From contig JAUYKV010000061.1 in the NCBI GenBank assembly GCA_030699825.1, positions 1 to 64,000 of the forward strand: a stretch of DNA of 64,000 bases, written 5' to 3'. The position numbers and the translations under genes are program-made. The stretch comes from Pseudomonas sp. (GTDB lineage: Bacteria; Pseudomonadota; Gammaproteobacteria; Pseudomonadales; Pseudomonadaceae). Below are positions 9,362 to 25,507 of the stretch, in pieces. The stretch's first letter is position 1; each line of letters starts with the position of its first letter. The notes beneath the pieces are model-generated. The model was not told the origin of the DNA. It saw only the letters and a program-made list of their open reading frames with translations, and did not search any database.

Positions 9362-11542
9362 ATGAGCGCAATGATCATGAAGAAAAATAACCGGTCTGCC
9401 CAACGGAAGCCAAGAATGAATAGCCCCTTATCGCATCTAGGTATCTCTCTATTAGCGCTGCTGCTATCGCCGGCATTGCTGGCCGCTGACTTGCAGGCGC
9501 TCGATGTTTCTGCGTTGCCCGGCGATCGCATCGAATTGAAGCTGACGTTCGATGAGCCGGTACTTGCTCCGCGCGGTTATACAATAGAGCAGCCGGCGCG
9601 AATTGCCCTGGACTTCCCAGGGGTGTCCAGCAAGCTGGGGGTGAAGAGCCGAGAGTTGGGCGTGGGTAATGCGCGTAGCGTAACCGTGGTCGAGGCCAAG
9701 GACCGAACTCGCTTGATCATCAACCTGACCAATCTGGCGCCCTACAATACGCGGGCCGATGGCAATAACCTGTATGTCGTGATTGGCGAGGGTGCGTCCG
9801 GTTCGGCGTCGGTCAGGCCGGCGAGCGTCGCGACCGTCAGTAGTGCTGCGCCAGTGAAGAGCTACGCCGCACCAGGCAAGGCTATCAGCAATATCGATTT
9901 CCAGCGGGGCGAGCAAGGCGAGGGTAATGTTGTGATTACCCTGTCGGATGCTTCGGTAAGCCCCGATATTCAAGAGCAGGGCGGCAAGATTCGCCTGGAC
10001 TTCGCCAAGACCCAATTGCCAGAGGCGCTACGCGTTCGCCTGGACGTCAAGGATTTTGCCACGCCGGTGCAGTTCGTCAGTGCCACGGGCTCGGCCGACA
10101 AGGCGAGTATCGTGATTGAGCCGACCGGCTTCTATGATTACCTGGCCTATCAAACCGACAACATACTTACGCTTAGCATCAAGCCATTGACCCAGGATGA
10201 AGTCGAAACGCGCAAAAGCGAGCGGTTTGCCTACACCGGCGAAAAGTTGTCCTTGAATTTCCAGGACATCGATGTCCGCTCGGTGTTGCAGTTGATCGCC
10301 GATTTCACCGATCTGAATCTGGTGGCCAGCGACACGGTTAGCGGCAACATTACCCTGCGCTTGCAGAATGTGCCTTGGGATCAGGCGCTGGATCTGGTGT
10401 TGAAAACCAAAGGTCTGGACAAGCGCAAGGTGGGCAATGTGCTGTTGGTGGCGCCGGCCGACGAGATTGCCGCGCGCGAGCGCCAGGAGCTCGAGTCGCA
10501 GAAACAGATAGCGGAACTGGCGCCGCTGCGCCGTGAACTGATTCAGGTGAACTACGCCAAGGCCAGCGACATGGCCAAGTTGTTCCAGTCGGTCACCAGC
10601 GCCGAGGGGCGCTCCGACGAGCGGGGTTCGATCACGGTCGACGACAGAACCAACAGCATCATCGCCTATCAGACCCAGGAGCGTCTGGATGAGTTGCGCC
10701 GGATCGTCGTTCAGCTGGATATCCCGGTTCGACAGGTAATGGTCGAGGCACGAATAGTCGAAGCTAGCGTCGACTATGACAAGGCCTTGGGTGTTCGTTG
10801 GGGAGGTAATTTCTGGACTGGAGACAAATGGAGTGCCTGGGGCAAGAATGGCCAACTGGGGATAGCGGATGATCCCGACTCATCTGATCGGGAGGATGCA
10901 GGATTGCCACCGGCGACTGTAGGTCGGTTTCGTGGAGTGCCCGAAGTACCGTCTAATTCCCCGTTCGTCGATCTGGGTGTCGCAGGCTCCTCGGGCATCG
11001 GCATCGGGTTCATCGCTAATAATGTCCTTCTTGATCTCCAGTTAAGCGCCATGGAGAAAACCGGCAACGGCGAGATTATTTCCCAGCCCAAGGTGGTCAC
11101 TTCTGATAAGGAGACTGCGAAGATCCTCAAGGGCACCGAGATCCCTTATCAGGAAGCGAGTTCAAGTGGTGCGTCTACCACGTCTTTTAAGGAGGCGTCC
11201 CTCTCGCTGGAGGTGACACCGCAGATCACCCCGGATAACCGCATCATCATGGAGGTTAAGGTCACCAAGGACTCCGTCGGTCAGATATTCCCGGATGGCG
11301 TGTCGATCAATAAAAACGAGGTCAATGCCAAGGTCTTGGTGGCCGACGGTGAAACCATTGTGATCGGCGGAGTATTTTCCAATACCCAGAACAAATCGGT
11401 TGATAAGGTTCCGTTCCTGGGGGATGTTCCGTTTGTTGGGCGTTTGTTCCGCCGCGATGTGGTCAAAGACAGCAAATCGGAACTGTTGATTTTCCTTACG
11501 CCGCGCATCATGAATACTCAGGCTGTAGCGGTAAGTCGTTGA
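9362..11542 (+). CDS. pilQ: Type IV pilus secretin PilQ
   Basis: Outer-membrane channel for the pilus fibre, up to 726 residues. The signal peptide lies around residues 19-40 ([15 protein letters not shown], cleaved near LLAAD). Two AMIN domains that bind peptidoglycan follow, then STN/N0 ([19 protein letters not shown]), secretin N and the secretin core ([38 protein letters not shown]). Several in-frame ATGs lie at 9362, 9371, 9377 and 9416; the last gives a more usual signal peptide. Last gene of the pil operon and run straight into aroK. Confidence 0.95.
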   Translation: MSAMIMKKNNRSAQRKPRMNSPLSHLGISLLALLLSPALLAADLQALDVSALPGDRIELKLTFDEPVLAPRGYTIEQPARIALDFPGVSSKLGVKSRELGVGNARSVTVVEAKDRTRLIINLTNLAPYNTRADGNNLYVVIGEGASGSASVRPASVATVSSAAPVKSYAAPGKAISNIDFQRGEQGEGNVVITLSDASVSPDIQEQGGKIRLDFAKTQLPEALRVRLDVKDFATPVQFVSATGSADKASIVIEPTGFYDYLAYQTDNILTLSIKPLTQDEVETRKSERFAYTGEKLSLNFQDIDVRSVLQLIADFTDLNLVASDTVSGNITLRLQNVPWDQALDLVLKTKGLDKRKVGNVLLVAPADEIAARERQELESQKQIAELAPLRRELIQVNYAKASDMAKLFQSVTSAEGRSDERGSITVDDRTNSIIAYQTQERLDELRRIVVQLDIPVRQVMVEARIVEASVDYDKALGVRWGGNFWTGDKWSAWGKNGQLGIADDPDSSDREDAGLPPATVGRFRGVPEVPSNSPFVDLGVAGSSGIGIGFIANNVLLDLQLSAMEKTGNGEIISQPKVVTSDKETAKILKGTEIPYQEASSSGASTTSFKEASLSLEVTPQITPDNRIIMEVKVTKDSVGQIFPDGVSINKNEVNAKVLVADGETIVIGGVFSNTQNKSVDKVPFLGDVPFVGRLFRRDVVKDSKSELLIFLTPRIMNTQAVAVSR

Positions 11543-11547
11543 ACTAT

Positions 11548-12066
11548 ATGCGTAATGTGACCCTAGTAGGCCCGATGGGCGCGGGTAAAAGCACCATCGG
11601 GCGTTTGCTTGCCAAAGAGCTGCGGCTGCTGTTCAAGGACTCCGACAAGGAGATCGAGCAGCGCAGCGGTGCCGATATTCCATGGATCTTCGATGTCGAG
11701 GGTGAGCAGGGCTTTCGCGAACGCGAACGGGCGGTAATTGCCGAGCTTTGCGAGTTGGACGGCCTGGTGCTGGCCACCGGTGGTGGGGCGGTGCTGCATC
11801 CGGACAACCGCGCAGCACTGCGGCGCGGCGGGCGAGTGGTGTATCTGTACGCCTCGGTCGAGCAGCAGCTCGACCGTACTTCGCGTGACCGCAATCGTCC
11901 GCTGTTGCGCGCTGCCGACCCGGGCAAGGTGCTTGCCGATCTGCTGGCGATTCGCGATCCGCTGTATCGCGAAATTGCCGATGTCATCGTGCAAACCGAT
12001 GAGCGCCCGCCGCGTTTGGTTGTACAAGAGATACTGGAGAGCCTCGAAGAGCTTTCTCCGCGTTAA
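11548..12066 (+). CDS. aroK: Shikimate kinase I
   Basis: 172 residues; phosphorylates shikimate in the chorismate pathway. Walker A is GPMGAGKS at residues 8-15, the shikimate-binding part has DSDKEIE and the FRERE segment, and GGGAV lies mid-protein. ATG 11548 gives the family start [11 protein letters not shown]; an in-frame TTG at 11539 overlaps the pilQ stop but adds nothing recognisable. Read through from the pil operon and followed by aroB after 51 bp. Confidence 0.96.
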   Translation: MRNVTLVGPMGAGKSTIGRLLAKELRLLFKDSDKEIEQRSGADIPWIFDVEGEQGFRERERAVIAELCELDGLVLATGGGAVLHPDNRAALRRGGRVVYLYASVEQQLDRTSRDRNRPLLRAADPGKVLADLLAIRDPLYREIADVIVQTDERPPRLVVQEILESLEELSPR

Positions 12067-12117
12067 AGCGCCGGCCGAACTGCGCTATCCTAGAGCCCTT
12101 TTGACATCGGGGGCTTC

Positions 12118-13221
12118 ATGCAAACTCTTCAGGTCGATCTCGGCGAGCGCAGCTATCCCATTTATATCGGTGCCGATTTATTGCGTCGCGCGGATTTGCT
12201 GGCGCCGCATATCATTGGTCGCCAGGTGGCCATCGTCACCAATGAGACGGTCGCGCCGCTCTATCTGGATGCGCTCAAGGCGGCACTTGGCGGTTATGCG
12301 GTGACCGCGATTGTCTTGCCGGATGGCGAGGCGTTCAAGACCTGGGAAACCTTGCAGCAAATTTTCGATGGCCTGCTCGGCGCGCGACACGATCGGCATA
12401 CCACCGTGATCGCCCTGGGTGGCGGGGTCGTCGGTGATATGGCCGGCTTTGCGGCGGCCTGTTATCAGCGCGGGGTCAACTTCATCCAGATCCCGACCAC
12501 CTTGCTGTCCCAGGTCGACTCTTCCGTGGGCGGCAAGACCGGCATCAACCATCCGCTCGGCAAGAACATGGTGGGGGCGTTCTATCAGCCGCAAGCCGTG
12601 TTGATCGATACGAGCAGCCTGGCTACCTTGCCGCCGCGCGAGCTGTCGGCGGGGCTGGCCGAGGTGATCAAGTATGGCCTGATCTGTGACGAGCCTTTTC
12701 TCACCTGGCTCGAGCAGCACATGCCAGCACTGCGGGCGCTCGATCAGGAGGCGCTGACCACCGCGATCGAGCGCTCCTGTGCAGCTAAGGCGCGGATTGT
12801 CGGCGCCGATGAGCGGGAGGCGGGACTGCGGGCCACGCTCAATCTGGGGCATACCTTCGGTCATGCCATCGAGACGCAGCAAGGCTATGGCGTTTGGCTG
12901 CATGGCGAGGCGGTGGCGGCGGGTACTGTCATGGCGTTGGAAATGTCGCAGCGCCTGGGTTGGATTTCGCTGGCCGAGCGCAATCGGGGTGTTCGGTTGT
13001 TTCAGGCGGCGGGCCTGCCCGTTGTGCCGCCGCAAGACATGACGCCAGAACAGTTTCTGGCGCACATGGCGGTTGATAAGAAAGTGCTGGATGGCCAGTT
13101 GCGATTGGTGTTGTTGCGTCACATCGGCGAAGCCGTGGTGACTAGTGAGTTCCCGCGCGAAATTTTGGATGCCACGCTGAGCGTAGATTACCCAGCGCTG
13201 GTGGATCAGCTTGAACATTAA
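12118..13221 (+). CDS. aroB: 3-dehydroquinate synthase
   Basis: 367 residues; converts DAHP to 3-dehydroquinate, the second step of aromatic amino-acid synthesis, using NAD and a divalent metal. Signatures are [13 protein letters not shown], the phosphate-binding [13 protein letters not shown], and the metal-binding [11 protein letters not shown] and LHGEAVAAG. Preceded by a GGGGGC ribosome-binding site. Paired with aroK as in most gammaproteobacteria. Confidence 0.96.
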   Translation: MQTLQVDLGERSYPIYIGADLLRRADLLAPHIIGRQVAIVTNETVAPLYLDALKAALGGYAVTAIVLPDGEAFKTWETLQQIFDGLLGARHDRHTTVIALGGGVVGDMAGFAAACYQRGVNFIQIPTTLLSQVDSSVGGKTGINHPLGKNMVGAFYQPQAVLIDTSSLATLPPRELSAGLAEVIKYGLICDEPFLTWLEQHMPALRALDQEALTTAIERSCAAKARIVGADEREAGLRATLNLGHTFGHAIETQQGYGVWLHGEAVAAGTVMALEMSQRLGWISLAERNRGVRLFQAAGLPVVPPQDMTPEQFLAHMAVDKKVLDGQLRLVLLRHIGEAVVTSEFPREILDATLSVDYPALVDQLEH

Positions 13222-13231
13222 TGAGTGTCCA

Positions 13232-14812
13232 ATGACCAGTTTGCATGCTGACGAGGCTTTTCTCGATCATTACCAGTTCAGCCACGACCCCTTTGCGGCG
13301 CGTGTGCCGGGCTTCAAGTTCTTTCCGGCCCAGCGCAAGCCGGTGCTGGGGCAGTTGCATCACCTCGCACGTTACAGTCAGTTGCTGTTGCTGGTCTGCG
13401 GCCCTCTGGGGAGTGGCAAGACCCTGCTGCGCCAGGCGCTGGTGGCCAGTACCAACAAGCAGGCTGTGCATAGCGTGGTTGTTTCCGCCCAGGGCGCAGC
13501 CGATGTGGCGGGTATTCTGCGTCAGGTGGCTCAGGGCCTGCAGGCCCAGCAATCGGAGCCAGAGGCGATTCTGGCGCAGGTCGGCCAGTTGGCTCTGACT
13601 GGGCAGGACGTCTACGTGCTGGTCGACGATGCGGAGCAGTTGAGTGACGCCGCGCTGTCCGGCTTGCTGGCCCTGGCGGCTGGCAACAGCGAGGGGCGGC
13701 CGCATATTTTTCTGTTTGCCGAACCCGAGTTGATTGCGCGGCTCGAGCAGCTGGCCGATGGCGAGGAGTGCTTCCATGCCATCGAGTTGCAGCCTTACAG
13801 CGAAGATGAAACACGCGAGTACCTGACTCAGCGACTGGAGGGTGCCGGGCGCGGGCTCGAGTTGTTAGCGGATGAGCAGGTCAGCGCCATTCATGAGCAG
13901 TCCGCCGGCTGGCCCGGGGCAATCAATCAGGTTGCCCGCGACACCTTGATCGAGGCCATGCGGGCTCAGCGCGGTGCCGCCAGGCGCGCAGGCTTTGCAT
14001 TCAGCCTGCCGCGCAAGCATCTGCTGGCAGTGGCGGTGGTTGGGCTTGGGATCTTGGCGGCCTGGCTGATGCAGGGGCGCCCGAATGACACGGCGCCCAT
14101 GCCTGTCACGACGCAGTTGCCACTCGATCCGATCGAGCGGCCTGTGGTCGACGCTTCGGCTTCCGGGTCGGCCGCTGCTGGCGCGCCGGCAATCGAGTTC
14201 GAGGGCGGCAATAAGCCCGTCCCGCTGCCCCTGGTGGGTGAGGCTCAGCCGGTTATACGCGAGCCTTTGGCTCGCGCTGCCGGCTTGAGTGGGGTCGAGG
14301 AGGCGGATGTCGCGGATGCTGCCGGTTCGAGTGCAGTTGGTGTTCTGGTGGATGAGCGTGAGGCACCACCGCTACTGCAGGCGGCGCCGGTAGCCCAGGT
14401 TCCGCCAGCAGTAGCGGTGGCCCCTGTGTCTACGCCGGCCGTGCCAGCTGTGCAGCCCGCGCCGGCGGTGGTACCTGCGTCGAAGCCGGAGGCGGCAACA
14501 ACTACGCCGGCGCAGGCTATGGCGGTCGATGATTGGTACGCCGCTCAGGCAGGCTCGCGCTACACCCTGCAAATACTCGGTGCGCGCGCAGAGGATAGCG
14601 CTCGGGCGTTTGTGCGCGAGCACGGTGCGCAGTACCACTATTTCAAGAAGCAGCATCAAGGTCAGCCGCTGTATGTCGTGACCTATGGTAGTTTTGGCAC
14701 TCGCGAGGCCGCTCAGGTTGCCTTGAAAAGCCTGCCGGACAAGGTGCAGGCAGGGAAGCCCTGGCCGCGCACCTTTGCCAGTATCAAGCACGAGATCGGC
14801 CAGGCTCGTTAG
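13232..14812 (+). CDS. AAA/SPOR-domain cell-division-associated protein, DamX-like
   Basis: 526 residues. The N-terminal half is an ExeA-type AAA domain (Walker A GPLGSGKT, Walker B VLVDDAEQL). One transmembrane helix follows (about 265-285, HLLAVAVVGLGILAAW), then a long Ala/Pro/Val-rich periplasmic linker and a C-terminal SPOR domain (about 440-515) of the kind that binds denuded glycan at the septum. Its place directly after aroB matches the damX position in enterobacteria. ATG 13232 is preferred over TTG 13211. Confidence 0.85.
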   Translation: MTSLHADEAFLDHYQFSHDPFAARVPGFKFFPAQRKPVLGQLHHLARYSQLLLLVCGPLGSGKTLLRQALVASTNKQAVHSVVVSAQGAADVAGILRQVAQGLQAQQSEPEAILAQVGQLALTGQDVYVLVDDAEQLSDAALSGLLALAAGNSEGRPHIFLFAEPELIARLEQLADGEECFHAIELQPYSEDETREYLTQRLEGAGRGLELLADEQVSAIHEQSAGWPGAINQVARDTLIEAMRAQRGAARRAGFAFSLPRKHLLAVAVVGLGILAAWLMQGRPNDTAPMPVTTQLPLDPIERPVVDASASGSAAAGAPAIEFEGGNKPVPLPLVGEAQPVIREPLARAAGLSGVEEADVADAAGSSAVGVLVDEREAPPLLQAAPVAQVPPAVAVAPVSTPAVPAVQPAPAVVPASKPEAATTTPAQAMAVDDWYAAQAGSRYTLQILGARAEDSARAFVREHGAQYHYFKKQHQGQPLYVVTYGSFGTREAAQVALKSLPDKVQAGKPWPRTFASIKHEIGQAR

Positions 14813-14945
14813 CGAGCGCTATCCGTTTGCTCGGGCGCCAGCTGCGGGTCGGTACGCACCTGGTGACCTGCAGGTTGGTAGCATGACTGTCCGGTCGCTT
14901 CCTTCGTTTTCGCGACATAAGCTTGCAGTGGGTCGTCACGCCGAT

Positions 14946-14974
14946 TTGTGACGGCCTTGGTGGATATGTACAAT
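14946..14974 (+). promoter_or_regulatory. Candidate sigma-70 promoter of gltBD
   Basis: TTGTGA (14946-14951), 17-nt spacer, TACAAT (14969-14974). It lies in the 270-bp gene-free stretch before gltB and would give a leader of about 100 nt. Match is 4/6 and 5/6 to consensus. Confidence 0.45.
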
Positions 14975-15082
14975 GACCTCCGTTTTGCCTGCGCAAAGCC
15001 GGTGCTATGCCCTGCGCGTATGGTAAGTATTTGAATTAGAAAGCAATTTGCCTCCTTGAGAGGTAGCCTGGTGAGAGTCCCT

Positions 15083-19531
<4,449 letters not shown>

Positions 19532-19539
19532 AACAGAGG

Positions 19540-21065
<1,526 letters not shown>

Positions 21066-21080
21066 TCTGCCGATGCTGGC

Positions 21081-21150
21081 GTAGGGTGGGTTGAGCTTGG
21101 CGATACCCCTCTCTGTTTTGATGGGTAATGCTTTCGGCTAACCCATCCTG
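21081..21150. repeat. Dispersed GTAGGGTGGGTTGAGC-type repeat
   Basis: One copy of the family whose halves read GTAGG-GTTGAGC-GCGATACCC and its inverse; here the second half is degenerate (GATGGGTAATGC... CCCATCC). Related copies are at 35360-35430 and 45838-46037. Confidence 0.6.
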
Positions 21151-21178
21151 ACGGTCGAGTCAAATCGCCGCATTGGAC

Positions 21179-21206
21179 AAAAGGCACGGCACCCGCCGTG
21201 CCTTTT
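21179..21206. terminator. Intrinsic terminator between gltD and hemE
   Basis: Perfect 12-bp stem AAAAGGCACGGC (21179-21190) and its inverse (21195-21206) with a 4-nt ACCC loop, ending in TTTT. It closes the gltBD unit. Confidence 0.85.
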
Positions 21207-21268
21207 GCTTTGGGGTCTGCGAAAATGCCCGCACTTTTTTACTGCCTGCTCATGTCTCGGGAATTGTT

Positions 21269-22336
21269 ATGACCGCCCTGAAGAACGACCGTTTCCTGCG
21301 TGCCCTGCTCAAGCAGCCCGTCGATGTCACCCCGGTGTGGATGATGCGTCAGGCTGGCCGTTATCTGCCGGAGTACCGCGCCAGCCGAGCCAAGGCCGGT
21401 GACTTCATGAAGCTGATGATGAACCCCGAGTTCGCCTGCGAAGTCACCCTGCAGCCGCTGGATCGCTACCCGCAACTGGACGCGGCGATTCTGTTCTCCG
21501 ACATCCTGACCATCCCTCACGCCATGGGTCAGGGGCTGTATTTCGAGACCGGTGAAGGCCCGCGCTTCAAGAAAGTCATCAGCAGCGCCGCCGATGTCGA
21601 GGCCCTGCCGATTCCCGACCCGGAAAAAGACCTGGGTTATGTGATGGACGCGGTGCGCACCATCCGCCGCGAGCTGAACGGTCGGGTGCCGCTGATCGGC
21701 TTCTCCGGCAGCCCCTGGACCCTGGCCACCTATATGGTCGAAGGCGGCTCGTCGAAGGATTTTCGCAAGTCCAAGGCCATGCTCTATGACAACCCCCAAG
21801 CCATGCACGCGCTGCTCGACAAGCTGACGCAGTCGGTCATCAGCTACCTCAACGGTCAGATTCTTGCCGGCGCCCAGGCGGTGCAGGTCTTCGATACCTG
21901 GGGCGGCAACCTGTCGTCGGCGGCCTATCAGGAGTTCTCCCTGGCCTATATGCAGAAGATCGTCGACGGCCTGATCCGCGAGCACGACGGGCGCAAAGTG
22001 CCGGTAATCCTGTTCACCAAGAATGGCGGCATGTGGCTGGAGTCCATGGCCGCGACCGGCGCCGACGCCCTCGGTCTGGACTGGAGCTGCGACATCGGCG
22101 AGGCCCGTCGCCGTGTTGGTGCTCAGGTAGCCCTGCAAGGCAATATGGACCCGACCGTGCTCTACGCCCAGCCGGCGGCCATCCGCGCCGAGGTGGCGCG
22201 CATCCTCGCCAGTTACGGCCAGGGCTCGGGCCATGTGTTCAACCTCGGCCACGGCATCACCCCGGAAGTCGACCCGGCCCATGCCGGCGCCTTCCTCGAG
22301 GCGGTGCACGAGCTGTCGGCGGGCTATCACCGTTAA
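21269..22336 (+). CDS. hemE: Uroporphyrinogen decarboxylase
   Basis: 355 residues; removes four carboxyl groups from uroporphyrinogen III to make coproporphyrinogen III in haem synthesis. Both family signatures are present: [16 protein letters not shown] near the N-terminus and [16 protein letters not shown] mid-protein, with GNMDP and NLGHGI near the end. ATG 21269 gives the standard start [14 protein letters not shown]; the upstream in-frame extension runs through the terminator and is not coding. Confidence 0.96.
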   Translation: MTALKNDRFLRALLKQPVDVTPVWMMRQAGRYLPEYRASRAKAGDFMKLMMNPEFACEVTLQPLDRYPQLDAAILFSDILTIPHAMGQGLYFETGEGPRFKKVISSAADVEALPIPDPEKDLGYVMDAVRTIRRELNGRVPLIGFSGSPWTLATYMVEGGSSKDFRKSKAMLYDNPQAMHALLDKLTQSVISYLNGQILAGAQAVQVFDTWGGNLSSAAYQEFSLAYMQKIVDGLIREHDGRKVPVILFTKNGGMWLESMAATGADALGLDWSCDIGEARRRVGAQVALQGNMDPTVLYAQPAAIRAEVARILASYGQGSGHVFNLGHGITPEVDPAHAGAFLEAVHELSAGYHR

Positions 22337-22370
22337 AACAGTGGCGCGGTCCGGCGCCTGGTAAGGCATT

Positions 22371-22450
22371 CCCGGATTGCGCTGGCGCTTATTCGGGCTA
22401 CGGGCTAACGGCGGCTTCGCACCTCGCAGCGAATGCAGCATGGTAGCCCG
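22371..22450. repeat. REP-like CCCGGATTGCGC repeat
   Basis: A unit CCCGGATTGCGC...GCGCTTATTCGGGCTAC (22371-22401) forms an imperfect hairpin, and CGGGCTAC (22394-22401) recurs inverted as GTAGCCCG (22443-22450). This resembles the widely scattered GTAGCCCGGAT...GCGCAATCCGGG repeats of pseudomonads. Confidence 0.6.
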
Positions 22451-22471
22451 TTGGGTTGGCGACGACCCGCG

Positions 22472-22915
22472 CTACTCGACCTTGGCCAGATTGCCCTTAA
22501 GGGCAACCCCGGCCATGATCGCGCCGGCGTGGCATTCGTACTTCTGGCTGTCCTTGTATTCGATGTTCTTGTAGTTGCTGGCGAGATCCACCACGGCATT
22601 GGCGCCGGCCGCCTTGGCCGCGTTCTGCAGGCGGATCAAGGCCGATTGCAGAACCCAGCCGCAGGCGGCTTCGTCGCTCTTGTTGAAGGCGTTGGTCTTC
22701 TGACTGGTGCTGACCCCGGACTTGAGAATGCTGACCTTGCCCGCCGGCTTGTTGCCGGCCAGGTAGAACTTCACGCTGCCATCCAGGCGTCCGGCATTCA
22801 GCGCCTCCTGGACGACGGCTTCGAACGGCAGGAAGTGGGCGGTGTCCCGGGCCTGGCTGACGGCGGGGAACAGACTCAGGCAGGCTACGGCGAGGATCCA
22901 GGGTTTGGCGTTCAT
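22472..22915 (-). CDS. Secreted conserved hypothetical protein (mis-named 'excinuclease' family)
   Basis: 147-residue periplasmic protein with a clear signal peptide (cleavage near SQA-RD). Start ATG 22915 is set by AGGAG seven nt upstream. The body has HFLPFEAVVQEAL, a KTNAFNKSDEAACGWVLQSAL segment, and ends NIEYKDSQKYECHAGAIMAGVALKG. I recall similar small proteins labelled 'excinuclease ATPase subunit' in Pseudomonas genomes, but no ATPase motif is present. It sits just downstream of the APE operon in the same direction, 73 bp upstream of which apeR ends, so it may be cotranscribed. Confidence 0.75.
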   Translation of the reverse strand: MNAKPWILAVACLSLFPAVSQARDTAHFLPFEAVVQEALNAGRLDGSVKFYLAGNKPAGKVSILKSGVSTSQKTNAFNKSDEAACGWVLQSALIRLQNAAKAAGANAVVDLASNYKNIEYKDSQKYECHAGAIMAGVALKGNLAKVE

Positions 22916-22987
22916 GGGTTGCTCCTTGTTATGAGGCTTTACTGATCGGTTGCGCAAACTGCCGGGGCCGGCTAATCCGGCCAGCGC

Positions 22988-24214
22988 TCAGCTCCAGCGG
23001 CGGAAAATCAACGAGGTGTTGACCCCGCCGAAGGCGAAGTTGTTGTTCATTACGTACTGGTTGCTCATCTGGCGGAACTCGCCGCGCAGGTAGTCCAGTT
23101 CGCCGCAGGCCGGGTCGATCTGCTGCAGGTTGAGGGTCGGCACGTAGCTGTCGCGGTTCATCATCTCGATGCTGAACCAGGACTCCAGCGCACCACAGGC
23201 GCCCAGGGTGTGGCCGAGGTAGCTCTTCTGCGAGCTGATCGGCATGCTCGGGCCGAACAGGCCGTTGGTGGCCAGGGACTCGGCGACGTCGCCCTGCTCG
23301 GTGGCGGTGCCGTGGCCGTTGACGTAGCCGATGGCAGCCGGCGCCAGGCCGGCATCGTCGAGGGCCAGTTGCATGGCGCCGCGCATGGTCAGCAGTTCCG
23401 GCTTGGTGGCGTGCTGGCCGTCGGAGTTGCAGCCGAAGCCGACGATCTCGGCATGGATGCGGGCGCCACGGGCCAGGGCGTGCTCCAGCTCTTCGAGCAC
23501 CAGCATGCCGGCGCCTTCGCCGATCACCAGGCCGTCGCGAGCGCTGTCGTAAGGTCGCGGCGAGCTCTGCGGCGCGTCGTTCTTCAGGCTGGTGGCGTAG
23601 AGCGCGTCGAAGACCATGGCTTCGGTCGGGCAGAGCTCCTCGGCGCCGCCGGCGAGCATCATCGGCAGGCGGCCGAACTTGATCGCCTCGTAGGCGTAGC
23701 CGATGCCCTGGCTGCCGCTGGTGCAGGCGCTGGAGGTGGGGATCAGGCGGCCCTTGAGACCGAAGAAGATGCTGATATTGGCCGCCGTGGTGTGCGGCAT
23801 CATGCGGATATAAGAGTTGGCGTTGAGGCCGTCGGCCACCGAGTTGAGCAGCATGTTGCCGAAGGCCTTGATCTCCTCGGTGCTGCCGGTGGAGGAGCCG
23901 CAGGCCACGCCCATGCGCCCATCGCTGATCGACTCGTCGCCGAGCAGACCGGCATCGTCCAGCGCCCGCTCGGCGGCCAGTACCGCCAGCTTGGCCACCC
24001 GGCCCATGCTGCGCAGCTGTCTGCGGGTCCAGTGCTGGGGTACCGCGAAGTCATCGATTGGCCCGCCGAGGCGGGTGTTCAGTTCCGTGAAGCGATCCCA
24101 CTCGTGCATATAGCGGATGCCGCTCTTGCCGGCACGCAAGTTCGCCTCGATGCTTGTCCAGTCGCTGCCCAGCGAGGTGATGCCGGCCATGCCGGTGACT
24201 ACGACTCGTTTCAT
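22988..24214 (-). CDS. apeR: Beta-ketoacyl-ACP synthase, ApeR-like
   Basis: 408-residue FabF-type ketosynthase. The catalytic triad is complete: Cys164 in SSACTSGSQG, His301 in NGHGTATEQGD, His335 in SYLGHTLGACG. Last gene of the aryl polyene operon; its ATG shares one base with the ketoreductase stop (TGATG). In characterised aryl polyene pathways two ketosynthases occur: one pairs with the chain-length factor, and the R-type is thought to act early or with the ketoreductase. Assignment as ApeR rests on its position after the KS-DH-KR set (O, P, Q, R order). Confidence 0.88.
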   Translation of the reverse strand: MKRVVVTGMAGITSLGSDWTSIEANLRAGKSGIRYMHEWDRFTELNTRLGGPIDDFAVPQHWTRRQLRSMGRVAKLAVLAAERALDDAGLLGDESISDGRMGVACGSSTGSTEEIKAFGNMLLNSVADGLNANSYIRMMPHTTAANISIFFGLKGRLIPTSSACTSGSQGIGYAYEAIKFGRLPMMLAGGAEELCPTEAMVFDALYATSLKNDAPQSSPRPYDSARDGLVIGEGAGMLVLEELEHALARGARIHAEIVGFGCNSDGQHATKPELLTMRGAMQLALDDAGLAPAAIGYVNGHGTATEQGDVAESLATNGLFGPSMPISSQKSYLGHTLGACGALESWFSIEMMNRDSYVPTLNLQQIDPACGELDYLRGEFRQMSNQYVMNNNFAFGGVNTSLIFRRWS

Positions 24215-24942
24215 CAACACAACCCACCGTTTACCGCGAGGACCTGACGGGTAATGTAGGCCGCCTCCTCGGACATCAGAAAATTCACCGCCCCGGCCAC
24301 TTCTTCCGGGGTACCCATGCGTGCGGCGGGGATCATCTTGAGGATGTCCTCCAGCGGCAGGTTATCGTCGAGCATCTCGGTGTCGATCAAGCCCGGCGCC
24401 ACGCAGTTGACCGTGATCTTGCGCTTGGCCAGTTCGATCGCCAGGGCCTTGGCCGCGCCTATGACGCCAGCCTTGGAGGCGCTGTAGTTGACCTGGCCGC
24501 GGTTGCCGATCAGCCCGGACACCGAGGTGATGCAGACGATGCGTCCCGGCTGGCGCCGGCGGATCATCGGCATGCACAGCGGGTGCAGGACGTTGTAGAA
24601 ACCGTCGAGGTTGGTGCGCAGCACCTGATCCCAGTCGTCTTCGCTCAGCGCCGGAAAGGCGCCGTCGCGGGTCAGGCCGGCGTTGCACACCACGCCGTAG
24701 TAGGCGCCGTGGGCCTCGATATCGGCCTCCAGTGCTTGCCGGCAGGCGGCGCGCTCGGCGACGTCGAACTGCAGGATGCGCGACTGCCGGCCCAGCGCCT
24801 GGATCTGCGCCTGCACCGCCTCGGCCTCATCGCGGCGCGCGCGGCAGTGCAGGACGATATCGAAGCCGGCCCGGGCCAGACGCAGGGCGATGGCCCGGCC
24901 GATGCCGCGGCTGGAGCCGGTGACCAGAATCGGATCAGTCAT
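24214..24942 (-). CDS. apeQ: 3-ketoacyl-ACP reductase (FabG-type), ApeQ-like
   Basis: 242-residue short-chain dehydrogenase that reduces the beta-keto group at each polyene extension. NADPH-binding TGSSRGIG is at 8-15; the catalytic set is Ser140, Tyr153 and Lys157 (ITS, YSASK). The C-terminus is the usual VNGGL. The start overlaps the stop of a 35-codon vestige of the same gene's N-terminus (24939-25046), so translation may be re-initiated from it. Confidence 0.92.
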   Translation of the reverse strand: MTDPILVTGSSRGIGRAIALRLARAGFDIVLHCRARRDEAEAVQAQIQALGRQSRILQFDVAERAACRQALEADIEAHGAYYGVVCNAGLTRDGAFPALSEDDWDQVLRTNLDGFYNVLHPLCMPMIRRRQPGRIVCITSVSGLIGNRGQVNYSASKAGVIGAAKALAIELAKRKITVNCVAPGLIDTEMLDDNLPLEDILKMIPAARMGTPEEVAGAVNFLMSEEAAYITRQVLAVNGGLC

Positions 24943-25046
24943 GTGCGATCTCTCGAAAAATGCGCCAGGCGACTTGCCGCGCTGGCCCGGGCTCTATGAC
25001 CGCGGCCGGAACCGGTAACCAGAATCGGGTCTTGGGTGGCGGTCAT
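24939..25046 (-). pseudogene. Vestigial duplicate of the apeQ 5' end
   Basis: A 35-codon ORF lies between apeP and apeQ. Its ATG overlaps the apeP stop (ATGA) and its TGA overlaps the apeQ ATG. Residues 5-15 read QDPILVTGSGR against DPILVTGSSR at the start of ApeQ. The DNA matches over about 32 bp with 4 differences, three of them at synonymous third positions; after the glycine motif the frame loses all similarity. It looks like the remains of a second ketoreductase start, or of recombination with a diverged copy. Confidence 0.75.
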
Positions 25047-25507
25047 AGGGTGATTTCCTGGGGTTTTTCCTGAAGGTAACTGGCGATCTGCGGTGGGCAG
25101 AATACATTAAGGCGGGCGACGGCCTGGATGCCGGGGCCGTCCAGCCGGCACTCGAACACGCCCATGCCATTGTCGTCCTGCAATGAGCGCAGCGCCTTGA
25201 TCTGCAGCTCGCTGCCGGCGGGGAAGCGCTCGACGTTGCATTGGAAATTGCGCGTGCCGAGGAGAAAGCCCAGCTGCACCGGCACGCCGGCCTGGCGCGC
25301 CTGGCAGCCGGCGTAGGCGGCCACGCTCTGTGCCATCAGCTCGATGCCGACCCAGGCCGGCAGGCTGCCGTCGGCTTGATTGAACAGGCCGCCGGGGCGC
25401 ACGCTCAAGCGGGTTTGCACCGCCTCCTCGGTGAAGTGCAGCACTTCGTCGAGCAGGATCATGTCGCCGGCATGCGGCAGTAATTCGGCGATTGGCCACA
25501 GGCTCAT
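25043..25507 (-). CDS. apeP: Hotdog-fold dehydratase, ApeP-like
   Basis: 154 residues. The family start LLPHAGDMILLDEV has His12, and WVGIELMAQSVAAYAG supplies the acidic residue of a FabA/FabZ-like active site; the usual HFPG histidine is missing. In aryl polyene systems ApeP works as a heterodimer with ApeI, whose histidine complements the site. Here the ApeI-like domain is fused to the ligase. ATG 25507 overlaps the apeO stop (ATGA). Confidence 0.87.
   Translation of the reverse strand: MSLWPIAELLPHAGDMILLDEVLHFTEEAVQTRLSVRPGGLFNQADGSLPAWVGIELMAQSVAAYAGCQARQAGVPVQLGFLLGTRNFQCNVERFPAGSELQIKALRSLQDDNGMGVFECRLDGPGIQAVARLNVFCPPQIASYLQEKPQEITL

Noticed and set aside
22433-22945. Plus-strand open frame opposite the secreted hypothetical gene
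   Set aside because: The minus-strand gene has a signal peptide and a strong ribosome-binding site; the plus-strand frame has neither and overlaps a repeat.
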